The notes under the pieces were generated by a model. It was not told where the DNA came from and made no database searches. It saw nothing but the letters and a program-made list of their open reading frames with translations. Made by a program: the position numbers and the translations under genes. Shown one piece after another: positions 11,619-23,700 of a stretch of DNA of 64,000 nt. Numbering within the stretch: the first letter of the stretch is position 1; each line of letters starts with the position of its first letter. Source of the stretch: Siderastrea radians (lineage: Eukaryota > Cnidaria > Anthozoa > Scleractinia > Rhizangiidae); the NCBI GenBank assembly GCA_964017195.1, contig OZ024898.1, positions 14,548,057 to 14,612,056 of the forward strand, given 5' to 3'.

Positions 11619-12165
11619 TTCCAAGATTGCCCTTTCCAACACAACGCAAAGTTTTGAAACTTGTGTTTCTAACCTTCCTTACTTTCCAATCTTCCTTCTG
11701 CAAGTTAAGAATATATCTTCAGCTCGGAAATTTTGTTAACCAGAAAATAGGCACGTTTTCAGATTGCAACTAAAATTAATCGCAATCCGGTGACAGATAC
11801 ATTATGTTCTGCATTGCCAAGACGGACAGTGGAATATAAGGTACAAAACAAAATCCCTGCAGTTAGAGGTCAAATTTCTTCCTTAACTTTAAGCATTTGA
11901 CAGCCCTACTGGGATATATTTTTGAATTAAAAAAAGACTGTGCGATTGATTCCCAGCACCTGACTACTGTTAATAAACACTACAACAAATTTCCGGTTTC
12001 AGAAAGAATGTCATTTAAGGGATTGTACAATTAAAAGCTTTATATTTTGTATATTTAGTGTATACAATACTTCTAGTCTCATTGGCTGATGAGTAAATTG
12101 AAGAACTGGTGCTCTCAGCTGGACATAAAGAATTCCACTTGCAAGAGTCTGACACTGTTGACTAC

Positions 12166-12453
12166 TTATTTACCTCCTTTCAAGATCCACAAAGCATCTT
12201 TTCTTTTCATAAATTGACATTTAACAAACGATGAGTTAAAATTAAAAGGCAGATTTCCAAGGTTGCTGAATTCAATGGAATTATTAATTTGCAGTAAACC
12301 TTGTGTCGTCAGACCCTCTGCAAATTTTCTCCAGGGTTCAATTGCATGTAATTTCTTCAAATCTTTTACCAGTTCATTCACACTAGCGGTTTTTGTTGCT
12401 TTGGTTACTCGTTCGTTGTTTAACTTCACGGACAACAGATGTTTATAATTCAT
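12166..12453 (-). other. unrecognised exon-like open frame
   Basis: A 95-codon frame from ATG with normal amino-acid composition. A possible donor, GGAG|GTAAAT, lies just before its stop. It lies upstream of the receptor gene's signal-peptide exon. I do not recognise the product and see no partner exon; it may be an exon of another gene or chance. Confidence 0.2.
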
Positions 12454-12730
12454 ACGAACGATGTCAAGATCTATGTAACATCTATTTCAATGAACAACCA
12501 GCAATGGCTGAAATTTTAAACGTCAACTGGAGAAGGTCTTTTATCGCTAATCTGGAACGAAGATTGATGTGTATAGCGGCAAACTGATGAGATTTCAATC
12601 TTCAAGCGATTAAATGGGCTTTACTCTGATACATGCAATGATTTGAGCTTTTTCAATATGGAATGTACTATGCATCTTACGAAACTCCTAACCAGATATT
12701 CTCTTACCAGATATTCTTATTGTTCTTTAA

Positions 12731-14245
12731 AGGGACACAGTCAGCTGGTGCACATGCGCATTAGATACCATTTTCATAGCTAATTTCCATATCACACTTC
12801 ATCACAAGAAGCGCGCGCGGAAAAGAAATTGAGAAGCGCATCTAAGCAAACCTTGTAGATTCGACGTATTTCCCAGTCAAAATAGTGCTTATATCCGTGT
12901 CATATTAGAAGAACAGTTATTTCATTGATACGATGGAGAATGTACCGATGGACGTGTCCAGGGAAAGCCAAAGGTCAACGAATACCTCGGAAGTTGAAGA
13001 ATCCGCAGAGGTGAGAAACACGAGTAATCGGTCATTTCTGCTTTCAGTCGGATATTTTGCTTTTCTAATTTCGTTCTACGTCTTCTACCCTTTCTAAATT
13101 TAGGTTGTCCTTGTCGAGGAGAGAATCGACTCTGTACCGAAGCTTGTCGGTGCGGGAAACCTTCCAAACCCTGCCAAAATAAGGTGAGATAGTTTTACTA
13201 AAACGCTTTTTCATTCATCGTCGTATGGCATGCATTAGTTCGATTTCAATTTCTGCTAGTGATACTCAGTCACAATGAAGTGGTCCAGATAATTTACAGA
13301 AATTCCGATATGTGAATGAATTAGATCTACGCAAACCGAACTTTTTTCATTACTCGCGATTTTGCTTTGTTGTCATCGAGGCTATATGTAAACAACTTGC
13401 TACTGAAGAAATGTTCCTCTTCAGTTGAGATTAGCTTACGCACAAAAATAAGTAAATAATCGATACAATAAATTTGTGTTTTAAACAGGCTAATGCTACG
13501 ACCGCTTCCAGTGACAATCAAGCCACTCAGCGCTCCACCAAGGAGGATGAGCGAATTACGGCAAACCAGCAAGTCAAGGTGAGATTTCAAATGATCCGGT
13601 GTTGTCGACTTTATTATTCTGTGAATTAGTACATTGTTTTTGCATATCGTAGGACCTCTATTCTTGTGCCGAACGATGCATCAAACTATATATCGTCACG
13701 TTGGCAAAATTATTTTTATTTCGCAGCATTTGTATTTGCTCGTGTAGTTGAAATTATTCAAATTCAAAATTCAAAATGCAGGTATCGAAACTTGACTGAG
13801 TTGTGATGTGAAATTGAACTGGTCGCCATTCATTATGATTTTGAAGAATCACAGTGGCTGATTATTTGTTTGTTATACTCTTTTGATGCCATAGTTCTAG
13901 ATACTTATACATAACTGCCACCTAAATGAATACCAATAATGTCTTAGGATCTACACATTTCCTGTCCAAAAAGCGCTCCACCTCTTCTTTTCATGTTCTT
14001 TTGGAGACGCGATCCATACTGTTTTTAACCAAAAATGATAAAATAATATCCTAGGATGAGCAAAAACACACTCAAAAACAGGTTTTTTAGTTTAAGATTG
14101 AAAATTGAGCAAAACACTGCGAAGATTGAAGCGGATTTCTCTACGTACTCGACGCGTAACTTTGATTTCAGGTTGAGGTGAACTCTTTTCAAAGTAAGGA
14201 AACTAGTGTCCAGGTCAGCGCGGTCCCAAAGCTGACTGTGTCCCT
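12731..14245. mobile_element. TTAA-flanked inverted-repeat element (1.5 kb)
   Basis: The left end is TTAA|AGGGACACAGTCAGCT (TTAA at 12727-12730); the right end is the exact complement followed by TTAA at 14246-14249. Duplication of TTAA is typical of the piggyBac and Kolobok superfamilies. The TIR matches over 16 bases. It carries exon-like pieces of a Cys-rich protein and no recognisable transposase, so it is probably non-autonomous or decayed. Confidence 0.75.
12933..13578 (+). CDS. exon-like fragments of a Cys-rich (CXC-like) protein inside a TTAA element
   Basis: Three pieces with splice consensus: 12933-13010 (ATG to GCAGAG|GTGAG), 13104-13183 (after TTTAG, ending AATAAG|GTGAG) and 13489-13578 (after AAACAG, ending GTCAAG|GTGAG). 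The middle piece encodes GCPCRGENRLCTEACRCGK then PCQNK, with the spacing of CXC-type zinc-binding repeats. It joins the third piece in phase; piece 1 joins it one base out of phase. No downstream exon is visible. The Cys-rich motif recalls the tail of the protein encoded by the 6-kb element nearby. It is probably a decayed transposon or host-derived gene fragment. Confidence 0.45.
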
Positions 14246-14493
14246 TTAAAGTGCCACTGGGACGAAAATTCATAGGTTTATTTCGGCCAAATTCTGTCGC
14301 AGAATATCGTATTTTGTTCATATTTCTCCAGAAAACTGAACAACAAACCTTCCATCCTAATATTTTTTAGCTCCAAAGTCGCGTAAGATGTGTCCGCCAT
14401 TACTGAAAACGTGTTCCTGGGTGATTGCGCAATTTAATAGCTTGTGACGTCAGAGGCTCACCTCAGACGCGTTTCTTTGTGTTTTGACTGAAG

Positions 14494-14567
14494 ATGTCTA
14501 CCGTCGACTGCGAAACCTCCAAAGAGTATTTCTACGATTCGGAACAGTCTTTAGCTTCCGAACTGAT
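14494..14567 (+). CDS. first-exon-like fragment (acidic N-terminus)
   Basis: ATG opens MSTVDCETSKEYFYDSEQ and the frame reaches a possible AACTGAT|GTGAGG donor. Short acidic first exons of this style are, in my recollection, common in coral repeat-associated genes. No following exon is evident inside the element. The call rests on start, donor and composition only. Confidence 0.3.
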
Positions 14568-14689
14568 GTGAGGTTTCAACTAATAATCTTGTCAAAAACT
14601 GTTTAAAGTTTTTTTCTCGCCATATTATTTGAGTTATTTGGCGGGAGTTCAAAACATAAGCGAAATATGCTTAGACAATGATTGTAGTT

Positions 14690-14880
14690 CAGGCCCCAGT
14701 TGCTCAAAAAGTGGATAACTCTTTTTCAACGGATAAGTCGCTGTCCGGTGGATAAACTTTATCGCTTCATCTCAGTTGTTCAAAGCTTGGATAGCGCCGA
14801 TCCAGCCGGCTGTTCAGCCGCTATCCAGCGATCATAAAGTTGTCCATTCCAAGATAGGTTGTGTAACTTTTATCCAATCT
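14690..14880. repeat. degenerate palindromic MITE with TTATCC/GGATAA repeats
   Basis: GGCCCCAGTTGCTCAAAAAG is followed by repeated GGATAA and TATCC words in both orientations. A related copy stands at 61640-61800 (GGCCCGGTTGTTCAAAACC...). No clear right terminus or target duplication was found. Confidence 0.5.
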
Positions 14881-17004
14881 AAAACTTTTGCAAAATAGAC
14901 ATGGCTATTCGAAGAATTGATCTTTTAAGCTGTGGAAATTTAGACAAAACACCTATGAAAACTTTAGACTTTGATCCTCGCGAATTCTCATCCATGGGTC
15001 GATCGATGTTACTGTTGGTGTGGGAGATACTTTGTCTGCCGTTGTTTATGTTCATTATATATTATTTAAAAAAAGCATTCAAATTTTTGGCCATTCTTGG
15101 CATAGTCTGGGAAACTTTCTTGAAAAACCGTAATTGTTGTAATCAGCTGGCAGGCAGCTTATCGTGTCTATCAGAGTACAGTGGTCACTCAACACATTAA
15201 TACACAAGTGCTTGGCGCTGCTAAATATTTTAAACAGTTTTTATAGAATTCTTTTTCTGAGCCGAAAGAAGTGAAATAAATCAAAACCTTTTTTTTCAAG
15301 AACTGGAGGCCTTGTGTGACCGGAATCTAAATATCTGTAGTCAAAATTAAAAGCCACAAGGAAAATTTTCCGCTGCTCAACAACAACATGCGAACCGCCG
15401 AGGAAACGAAGCTTTCGCTTCCCTTATTCGCTGCGTAAAAACAATATCTTGATATTTAATCATTTTTCTTAGTAGTTCATTTACTAAGATTGCTATGACA
15501 GGTAAAAATAAACAACATTGTTAAACCTTTAGGCAAATAGTGGCGTGTGATATTTTTTCCCAACTTCAATTTCCATGCACCGACGATCCGATCTATTCAA
15601 GCCTTTATCTCGAACAACAGCAACAACATTTTATTTGCATTTCCAATCACAAATGCCATTGCACATAGAAAGGAAAAAGAAAAAAAGTTGCAAAAGTGAT
15701 TAATTTACAATTCCTGTGTCTATTGATCCATTTCTTAATGCAAAAGCTTCGTAAATGAAGTAACCTAATTTTTTACAAGTGAAAGCGTCAATGCTATTTA
15801 AGAGAAATACAATAATTGTATTCTTAAAATTATTTTAAGAATCGAAATCGGAATATTTAGTAATAAGATCGTCCATTAAAGATTTTCTAATTGCATCATA
15901 TCTATTGCAAGATAAGAGGAAGTTACTTCATTTTCAACTTCATTTGAGCTGCAGCATTGACAAATTCTCAGATGCTTAGGTTGTAATTACCTAACCTAAG
16001 TTTTGCTACTGCCCGAACAATAATGTCAATCGACTGTTCACCGACAGGGAATAAAGAGAGAAAAGTTTCTCCACCTTCAGGATGGTATGTTATAAAATAA
16101 ATATCCATGCTTCTAAGCGATTACTGCTCTGAAATTAACACACGCGGAATTAAAAAAGGAAAAGATAAGCAGTACAAACTATATCAGCTTAATCACGACG
16201 GTCAGGATTGCATTCGCCTAGGGTCTTCGCGCTAGCAGACGGCAGAACTGAAAGGGTTTTCCACGACGATAATTAATTTCAAAATACGTTAAAAGAAAAT
16301 CAGTTTTGCACAATGGTGGATGCGTTAAAGAAGAAACAAACTATCACTTCAACTGCGTTATAAGATTGGGTAAGTTACCTTTCGTCTTGTTCACGCAGAT
16401 AATGTTTTTTTCCGGTCCTTTTTTCCATATAGTTGGAATAGGCAATGGAATGATCGACCTCTGGGATCTTGCGACATGAACAGCCTTCTGGAAAAACTCG
16501 TCCGTGAAGTGATCAAAATGCCTCTCGGGTTGAAATTCGCACTGTGTGTGAGTACGAACATTGTCCTTTTTTCCATTGCGGGTCCGCTCGCAGGGCTTCA
16601 ATGAAGGAAAATACCAGCTCGGTGGTTGGATTTATTGTTGTAGCATTGTACAACACAAGTACTAACTGTCATTACTGCTGCAGCAAGGAAGATTTCAAAG
16701 TTATAGACAAACACTTGGCAAGAAATCTTTCCTCGAGGACAATTTACTTTCCCGTGGCAAGTAACCATGTGAAGGCACCAGGTTTGAGGTGAGCCTCTGA
16801 CGTCACTTCCGCTCATTCGTAAGCCAGCTTCCGGAACAAGGGCCAGTAATGGCGGCCGCAAAATCTCGACAAAAACCGTCCGAAAAAAGCGACTTCTAGT
16901 TGTCGTAGTAAGTTAAAATTTGGCATGGTGACTAAGAACCACAAACTATGTTCGAAAATGTAAAAATATGGAATACCAAAATTCTGGTCTCAGTGCCACT
17001 TTAA

Positions 17005-18115
17005 GGAAAGTGGTCGCTTTTTTCCCATCAGGAAGCACCTCCTCGAAGCGAGTCACTAATTAATCACAATTCTATAGACATTGACAATAGCGCGAGTAGT
17101 TCGCAGATATGATCCACGGCGGTAAGTTTCAATTAGTAATAAACTTACTAATTGAAACCAGCAAGCAAAACTGCAAGTCAAGCTGTAAATATACCTTAGC
17201 ATCTTTCTCCTCAATCTTTCTTTTTCTGCGTAATTTGTTCGTAATTTGTAATTTTTTGTACCTGAAACGTCACTTTAGTTGGTTTGTTTTTCAAGTGTGA
17301 ACGCTGAAAAGAAAAAAAAATTGTTAACTTTGCTAATGTTAATCATTCACTCGCCTAAATAAGTAATTTGGGATACGTTATGTAAGGATGTTAGGCATAG
17401 TTAGGTATTGTAAGTATTTAATATAAGCATTGTTAGCATAGTAAGCATATAAGTAGTCTACATGTCTTGATGAGTAGTGTGAATTGTTCGTTTAATAAAA
17501 AAAAAAATGGTTTGAACAGCAGAGTCGCGAAATTCGCGAAATTCAGTTGCGAGAAAGAATGTAAAAGTGAAGCGTAGATTCTCGTGCCAAAAATACCACC
17601 AGCCGATACATGTATGTAGTCAAAATCGACAAGGACCAGAAGAAAATCCCAAAACATTTTAAAGCTCAACCATTTTACTGCTAAGGAAGACTTTTTAATC
17701 CTCTTATAATTAAAGCCCCACCAGCATAACAATGTTTATGCTTTTCGCTCGCTTAACCAATCGTTAATCCTGATAATGTACATTTCCATGGCTGAGCTCT
17801 GTTTGATGGACAACAAGGAAAACTGAGACCATAATTCTGCCATATTTCGGCCACTCTCCTGGTCGTTTTGCTGAACTAAACCAAATTACATGAAATCTAG
17901 AAATCCTAATTTATTTCCAGCAAAAGTGAGGGCAAACACGCCTCACATAAAATAGCCTAAGTTACACTGTTAACTAATCTATCAGCTGTGGGAAGGAAAA
18001 GGGGTGGAGAAAAACCTTTCCGTCCTAATAAGGGGGCCTGTAACCTGGCCTGTACATAGTTAAGTATGCCTTAATCAGAAGTCCCGTATTTAAACTGATC
18101 CTAGCTGGTAAAGCA
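17005..18115. other. no gene seen
   Basis: AT-rich sequence with short chance frames on both strands. No splice-consistent exon, RNA gene or paired termini were noticed here. Confidence 0.5.
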
Positions 18116-18119
18116 TTAA

Positions 18120-19521
18120 GGTGTTTCGATACAGTTTTTTTGGGACCATACCTCACTTTTAAAATCGGCTCTTAGACGGTCTTTATCTTGTCGGATCAAC
18201 GTGAAATTTGCAGTACTTTTTGGTTTTGGATTGAACTTTAGCGCGGTGTACACTTTGTGAAAATCGATATTTCCATGACAACGATAAACAAAAAACCTCG
18301 AAAACACTAAAATTGAAATTTTCCGCAATCCAGACTTCGCTTTGAAAAGCAAATACCAACATCTTAAACTGTGGTGTATGGCAAACAAAATATACAAGAA
18401 CAAAAAAAATCTGTATGTTTGTTTCGAAGTAAATCGCAAAAACATTTTGAACCTTGGTATTTGCATAGTAATAGTAAATGCACCGAAAAATAATCAATGC
18501 TTTGATGAAATGGCTCGAAAATACTTTCAAAATGTGTCTTTCAGACTTACTATTTTACGCCTAGAAAGTTTTGTTGGAACTAGTGTTCGCGATCTCGAGA
18601 ACAAATTGTTTTTCTAAGATCATTCGTGTGATAATTTTGTGGTAATTTTTGAATTTGAGCGCTTTTTGAATGCGTAATTCATTGCTTCGTGATTTTTATC
18701 TGGTTTCTTTGTTCTTTGTTGCACTGTAGATTACAACGAAAAGTAAAAATCACGGAGGAATGCTTTGCGCATTACTTTGAATATATTAGCATTTATTTGC
18801 CAAATGTGAATATGTAACGCAAGCTTTTCCGTCGGTTCATACGTCCTCTTTAACGTTAAATCTAAAAGTGTTCCAGTGAATCAATGTTAATAAGACTCGA
18901 TACTAAAATTGGACACATCGTCAAGCACGCGTGTTTAATGTTTAAAAAAATCCATCGAGCCGTTCTTAAGATTTTCGCAAAAACGCTCAAATTCAAAAAT
19001 TACCACAAAATTATTACCCGAATGATCTTAGAAAAACAATTCGTTCTCGAGATCGCGAACACCAGTTTCAACAAATCTTTCTAGGCGTAAAATAGTAAGT
19101 AAACAACACATTTTGAAAGTATTTTCGAGCCATTTCATCAAAGCATTGATTATTTTTCGGTGTATTTACTATTACTATGCAAAAACTAAGGTTGGAAATG
19201 TTTTTGCGATTTACTTCAAAACAAACATACAGAATTTTTTGTTCTTGTATATTTTGTGTGCCATACACCACAGTTTAAGATGTTGGTATTTGCTTTTCAA
19301 AGTGAAATCTGGATCGCGGAAAATTTCAATTTTAGTGTTTTCGAGGTTTTTGTTTATCGTTGTCATGGAAATATCGATTTTCACAAAATGTTAACCACGC
19401 TAAAGTTCAATCCAAAACCAACAAGTGTTGCAAATTTCACTTTGATCTGACAAGGAAAGGACTGTCTAAGAGCCGATTCAAAAAGTTAGGTATGGTCCCA
19501 AAAAAACTGTATCGAAGCACC
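18120..19521. mobile_element. TTAA-flanked foldback element with about 0.5-kb inverted arms
   Basis: TTAA (18116-18119) precedes GGTGTTTCGATACAG and TTAA (19522-19525) follows the complement ending GAAGCACC. The arms stay alignable to about 18665 and 18982, leaving a loop of about 0.3 kb. Frames in one arm reappear in the other in reverse and are not genes. TTAA duplication suggests a Kolobok- or piggyBac-mobilised element. Confidence 0.85.
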
Positions 19522-19525
19522 TTAA

Positions 19526-20160
19526 ACTGGCGTAGCAAAATTGCGATCATTTAGTCCCCTTGGGAATAAATTTCTTTGCTATTTATGTTAAATTTTGGAT
19601 CAGTTTCCTTATACCTGAGAATTAAATTCCCTGTTGTCATTTTTATAGAGTTGATCACGTGCTCAATTCTCATGTCCCATTTGCTTGAATTTGGCACATA
19701 TTCAGGTAAAGAAAAACTAATCATGATAACAAGCGTCCACATGATTTGCATTTCTAATTCTTCATACATTTTTTAAATTTGTTCCTGTTGTTTGTTTGTG
19801 TTTTGTTTTCTGGAATATTTAAATAATTTCACCTTTGGAGTAACTGCCTGCTATGAATGCTAATTTTCGGCAGTCGGGCCTGATGCAATATACCCTGCGG
19901 AATGACTTTTAGTTTAGAGTGGGCTTTATATTAGACATTTTATCGCATCATTACAATATTGCAAGAATTCATGGAAAACAAATTTGAAGGTATTACTCTC
20001 CTGCCATAATCGAAAACTTTGGGATGGTGACAGTAGAGATGGCAGATCAATGTCTGTCAATTGTAATTACACGTGTTGCTGTTCACAGTAAAACTCTACT
20101 GCGCTTTTTTCAGTGGTGTGGGTTTAGCTTTAAACTTAGCTCAGAGCAAAGAAAACAGGT
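19526..20160. other. no gene seen
   Basis: Intergenic sequence between the foldback element and the minisatellite; nothing supportable was found. Confidence 0.4.
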
Positions 20161-20162
20161 AC

Positions 20163-20270
20163 ACAGGCTGCTAAAACAGCATGCAGGCTGCTAAAACAGC
20201 ATACAGGCTGCTAAAACAGCATACAGGCTATTAAAACAGCATACAGGCTGCTAAAATAGCATACAGGCTT
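20163..20270. repeat. 20-bp minisatellite
   Basis: Five to six head-to-tail copies of ACAGGCTGCTAAAACAGCAT with a few substitutions, in the 3' flank of the ficolin-like gene. Confidence 0.9.
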
Positions 20271-20734
20271 AGGAAACAAGTTCAATCAAAACGCTTTATA
20301 TCACTTCACCCTGGTAACCACAGAAAAAGCGTCACTTTTTCTGTTTTATTTAAACAACTTCACCCACAGTACTGATTACAAATGAACACAAAAGCCAGTG
20401 TAAGAGGAAATCTCAAATCTGCAGCTAAGACCAATTACTGCGTGGTAATTTAGAACCTTTTTTAAAATTTTTCTTAATAGAAACCTGATTACCAATTTAG
20501 CAATTACATTTAGATCAAACAAATTTCTCGGTCCTTGGGTATGTTACATGCAATAACAATATTGGATCGATGACTAAAAAAACTAATGCAATTTTAAGAT
20601 TACCTTGGAACAGCAATTTAACACTATTTTTCGGTCATATTTAAAAACTTTGTATGCAGTTGTATTTGCAAACATAGAGCTTGTAAAAATCTATACGTAA
20701 CTTTCACAAGGGAGCAGCTAAAGAATAATGTCAA

Positions 20735-23700
20735 TCAGCGGATCCACAAGTTTAATGAGTAGGACTGGGTTATGGTATATCCAAAGTCATATTCACTTGA
20801 GCCACCGTAAACAAAAGAAGCCTCATCAGCCTCTGTTATTCCAATCCCGTGATCAGCACGGTTACATTCCTTTCCTCCTCCACCAATCATCATCACTGAT
20901 CCATCCCCACCATCCCAGTCACACCAGAAGCCGACCTTGTTGCTGCTTTGTATGCCTCCACTGCACTCAGCCTGCTGAAACCCGCTTGTTGACTTGTATT
21001 GGCCGCCATATTGAACCGTACAACTTCCCAGGCACCGGTCACTGGACCAAACCTTGCCATTTCTGAAGTTGCCATAACTTGTTATTTTAGAGCGGAAAGT
21101 TTGTCCAGCCAAACAGTTCCCTGTGGTCTGCAATAATGGCGTATGACTGGGGTCATCACTGCGCGTGATCTTGAACTCTCTGCCGCTGACCAACCAAAAG
21201 GCTGGTGAAATCATGTCAGCGTTGATTGACGGATCAGTTGTTGTTCCCATGGCAACTTGTTGGTCATACCACCAGAGTCCATCGTCTCGCATCCAAGTCT
21301 TGCCGTCGTTGTTAGAAAACCGCGCGATAAGAGTCCACCCCTTGCTATCGTCGCTCATGTGACAATATACCTTAAAAGGATGAGAAAAGAAGTTGAAAAT
21401 TTAGTTTAAATGCTAATCGTAATGCTGACTTTTAGTTTCAAAAGAGTGGTCACGAAACCTAAAAAAATGATGTATTAACAATTCCTGTTTCTTTTCTCAC
21501 TTCTTTCAATTCATTAATGTGAACGTTGTAATGATATTTCAAAGCACAAGCTGATATTGCTAGTTGCTAAAACAAAAAAAAAACAAAACAAAAACAAAAA
21601 CAGAAAACAAATAGAAATGTTATTAAAAACAGCTTACCTCAAATTTTAGGGGGTCAATTTTCAGTTCATAACTTCCACTTGTTGAACGCTTTGATACAAC
21701 AGCTTCACAAGAATCTTGACGCAAAAAGAAAACGGTAAGTCGTATTGCTTATTCCTACATTGTCACAGAACAGATAAATGATATAGGAAATTCACCTACT
21801 TCACAATGTCCTAATTAACATAACATCTCTTTCATCAAAAAAATTGTACTGTTAAAATGGCTTAATTTCGTGTGGGCATTTTTTCCTTTCCTTGGCACTC
21901 GTCACATCGTTTCCCGCATAATTAGGGAAAACAGAATCGCACATGCGTGACACGCGTGCCGTTTTCGTAAACACTGGAAGGTTTCCTGGCCTAAGAGCTG
22001 TCATTGACTTACCTTTTCTCGTCCAAGAGTTTCTTGGGGTGCCCTTGGAGTTGATAAGATTTTATAGGGACAACCCTCAAACCCCCCTCTCACTTCCCGG
22101 AGATCGGAGGCCTGGGCCTCTACACGATTGATATCCTGGCATACTGGGCAAAAACAACAACAACAACAACAAGAGGAAAAGAATTTGACTACCTCCTATC
22201 TTTCTTTGAAACCCTAAGGTTGTAACTGCTGTAACTGAGCCCAGTTTGTTTTTGGCGGTACAGACATACGTTCCAGTGTCTTCAACAAAGAAGTCTTGGA
22301 TAGTTAATACTCCATCCTTAACAGTGCTTCGTCCTTTTGGCAAAGCTCCCACGGTGCGTGTCCACGTGATCACAGATGGTGGGTAACTGAATGCTTCACA
22401 GGTGAGTGACGCCACTGCTTCTTCAACGATCACAATAAAACGGCCCGGTACTTTGGTCAGCTTGGGGCTTACTGTTAAAGATGACAAAACAAGAAAAAAT
22501 CATAAAACACCAAGTGTATATCCAGCTGTCCAAGGGTTTCAGGTAATAGAAAAGAAAGACGGTAAAAGCTAAGCTCGCTAGGAAATAAGAAAGATGGAAT
22601 ATTCAGTTTGGCACAAGCGTGGGACAGAGAAAAAAATCTTCTTTCTTTCCTTACTCGCACATATATGGTGCACGTGCTTACGAGATTGCTGATCCTAGCA
22701 GCATGCGGGTTGTGTGTCACAAAGAACCTTGTAAATATGACCTCGCTCGACATGAGTCTCCCAGTCCCTGATCCGTGGTTACAGCGACCGACCGATATTA
22801 CGAGAGGTAATATAGGTTTGATTTCTGTCGGAACTGAGATTTTAGAGAGATTAAGCATCACGTTTACGGCAAACGCGAACGACAAAAATACCACGTGAGT
22901 TTCCCGCCATTTTTCACGTTTGCCGTTTTTCATCATGGAGGCCTCCTCTCGCGTTTGTCAACAACGCGAGTATTTCTTTTAAGTTTTTTATTTGTTCTGC
23001 TACAATTATCAGCCTGTGCTTAAGCCCATTGATGTTATATTTATTTTTCTACGCAAACTGACCAGTTTACTGCCAGTGTTTACACAAAAGGGAAGAAAAA
23101 TGTGCGAGAAGGCGAGCTGATGTTTGGTTGTCACCTTCGCAAAGGTTATCAACTGTTTTATGAAAAAGGCGCTCAAATTTTGCAGTACGTCAAAACATCC
23201 CAAGGAAACCACATTCAACCGGTAACTAATATTTTAGGTCTTTTAGTTTTAAAAAGTTAGAAAGCTGCATTTTTACGTATCCTAGCTTTTGATGAGTTTA
23301 CACGAAGCTTAAGAAGCAATGGTCCATTTTAAAACGGCAGACGGCAAGCGGCAGGTTGACGTTTACCGTTTGCCGTAATGCTTAATCTCTCTTTTGTCTT
23401 TGTCACGCATATGCTCGCGACAAACTGAATATTTTATCTTTCTTAAGGTTTCAGAAATTGCCCAGAATGAAAAAAAAAGTATATTAATATGTAAGATCGT
23501 ATTTATTACATTAAATTATTAACTTAGATTATTTGATTAAAAGCGTCTTTTCGGTGCAGCCTTAGAGAAGAGCAGGTTGTTATAGGACGCCCGTTGTTTA
23601 TTTTAGTTAATTGATGTTTGTTGTCACCTTCACTTTTTTGTGTGAAATATCAAGTAACGCATTGATGTTTTCGTAAAAAAAATCATTAGCCCTTTAATCA

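Larger units (their letters stand above)
14250..17000. mobile_element. TTAA-flanked inverted-repeat element (2.75 kb), abutting the previous one
   Basis: The left end is TTAA|AGTGCCACTGGGACGAAAATT. The right end, reversed, is TTAA|AGTGGCACTGAGACCAGAATT, with TTAA at 17001-17004. The left TTAA (14246-14249) is shared with the right end of the neighbouring element. The interior holds a short 5'-exon-like piece at 14494 and a degenerate GGATAA/TATCC palindromic repeat at 14690-14880. No transposase was recognised. Confidence 0.7.

Noticed and set aside
16344..16601. Minus-strand exon in the 2.75-kb TTAA element
   Set aside because: A possible AAAG|GTAACT donor exists, but no family, start or partner exon was recognised.
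18116..19450. Pairs of about 65-116-codon frames with shared sequence
   Set aside because: Mirror copies in the two arms of the palindromic TTAA element; no splice or family support.
20155..20275. CRISPR-like array
   Set aside because: Units are contiguous 20-bp repeats without unique spacers, in animal DNA; a minisatellite.
22475..22936. 153-codon minus-strand frame
   Set aside because: It lies in an intron of the ficolin-like gene, overlaps an inverted-repeat element and has no recognisable domain.
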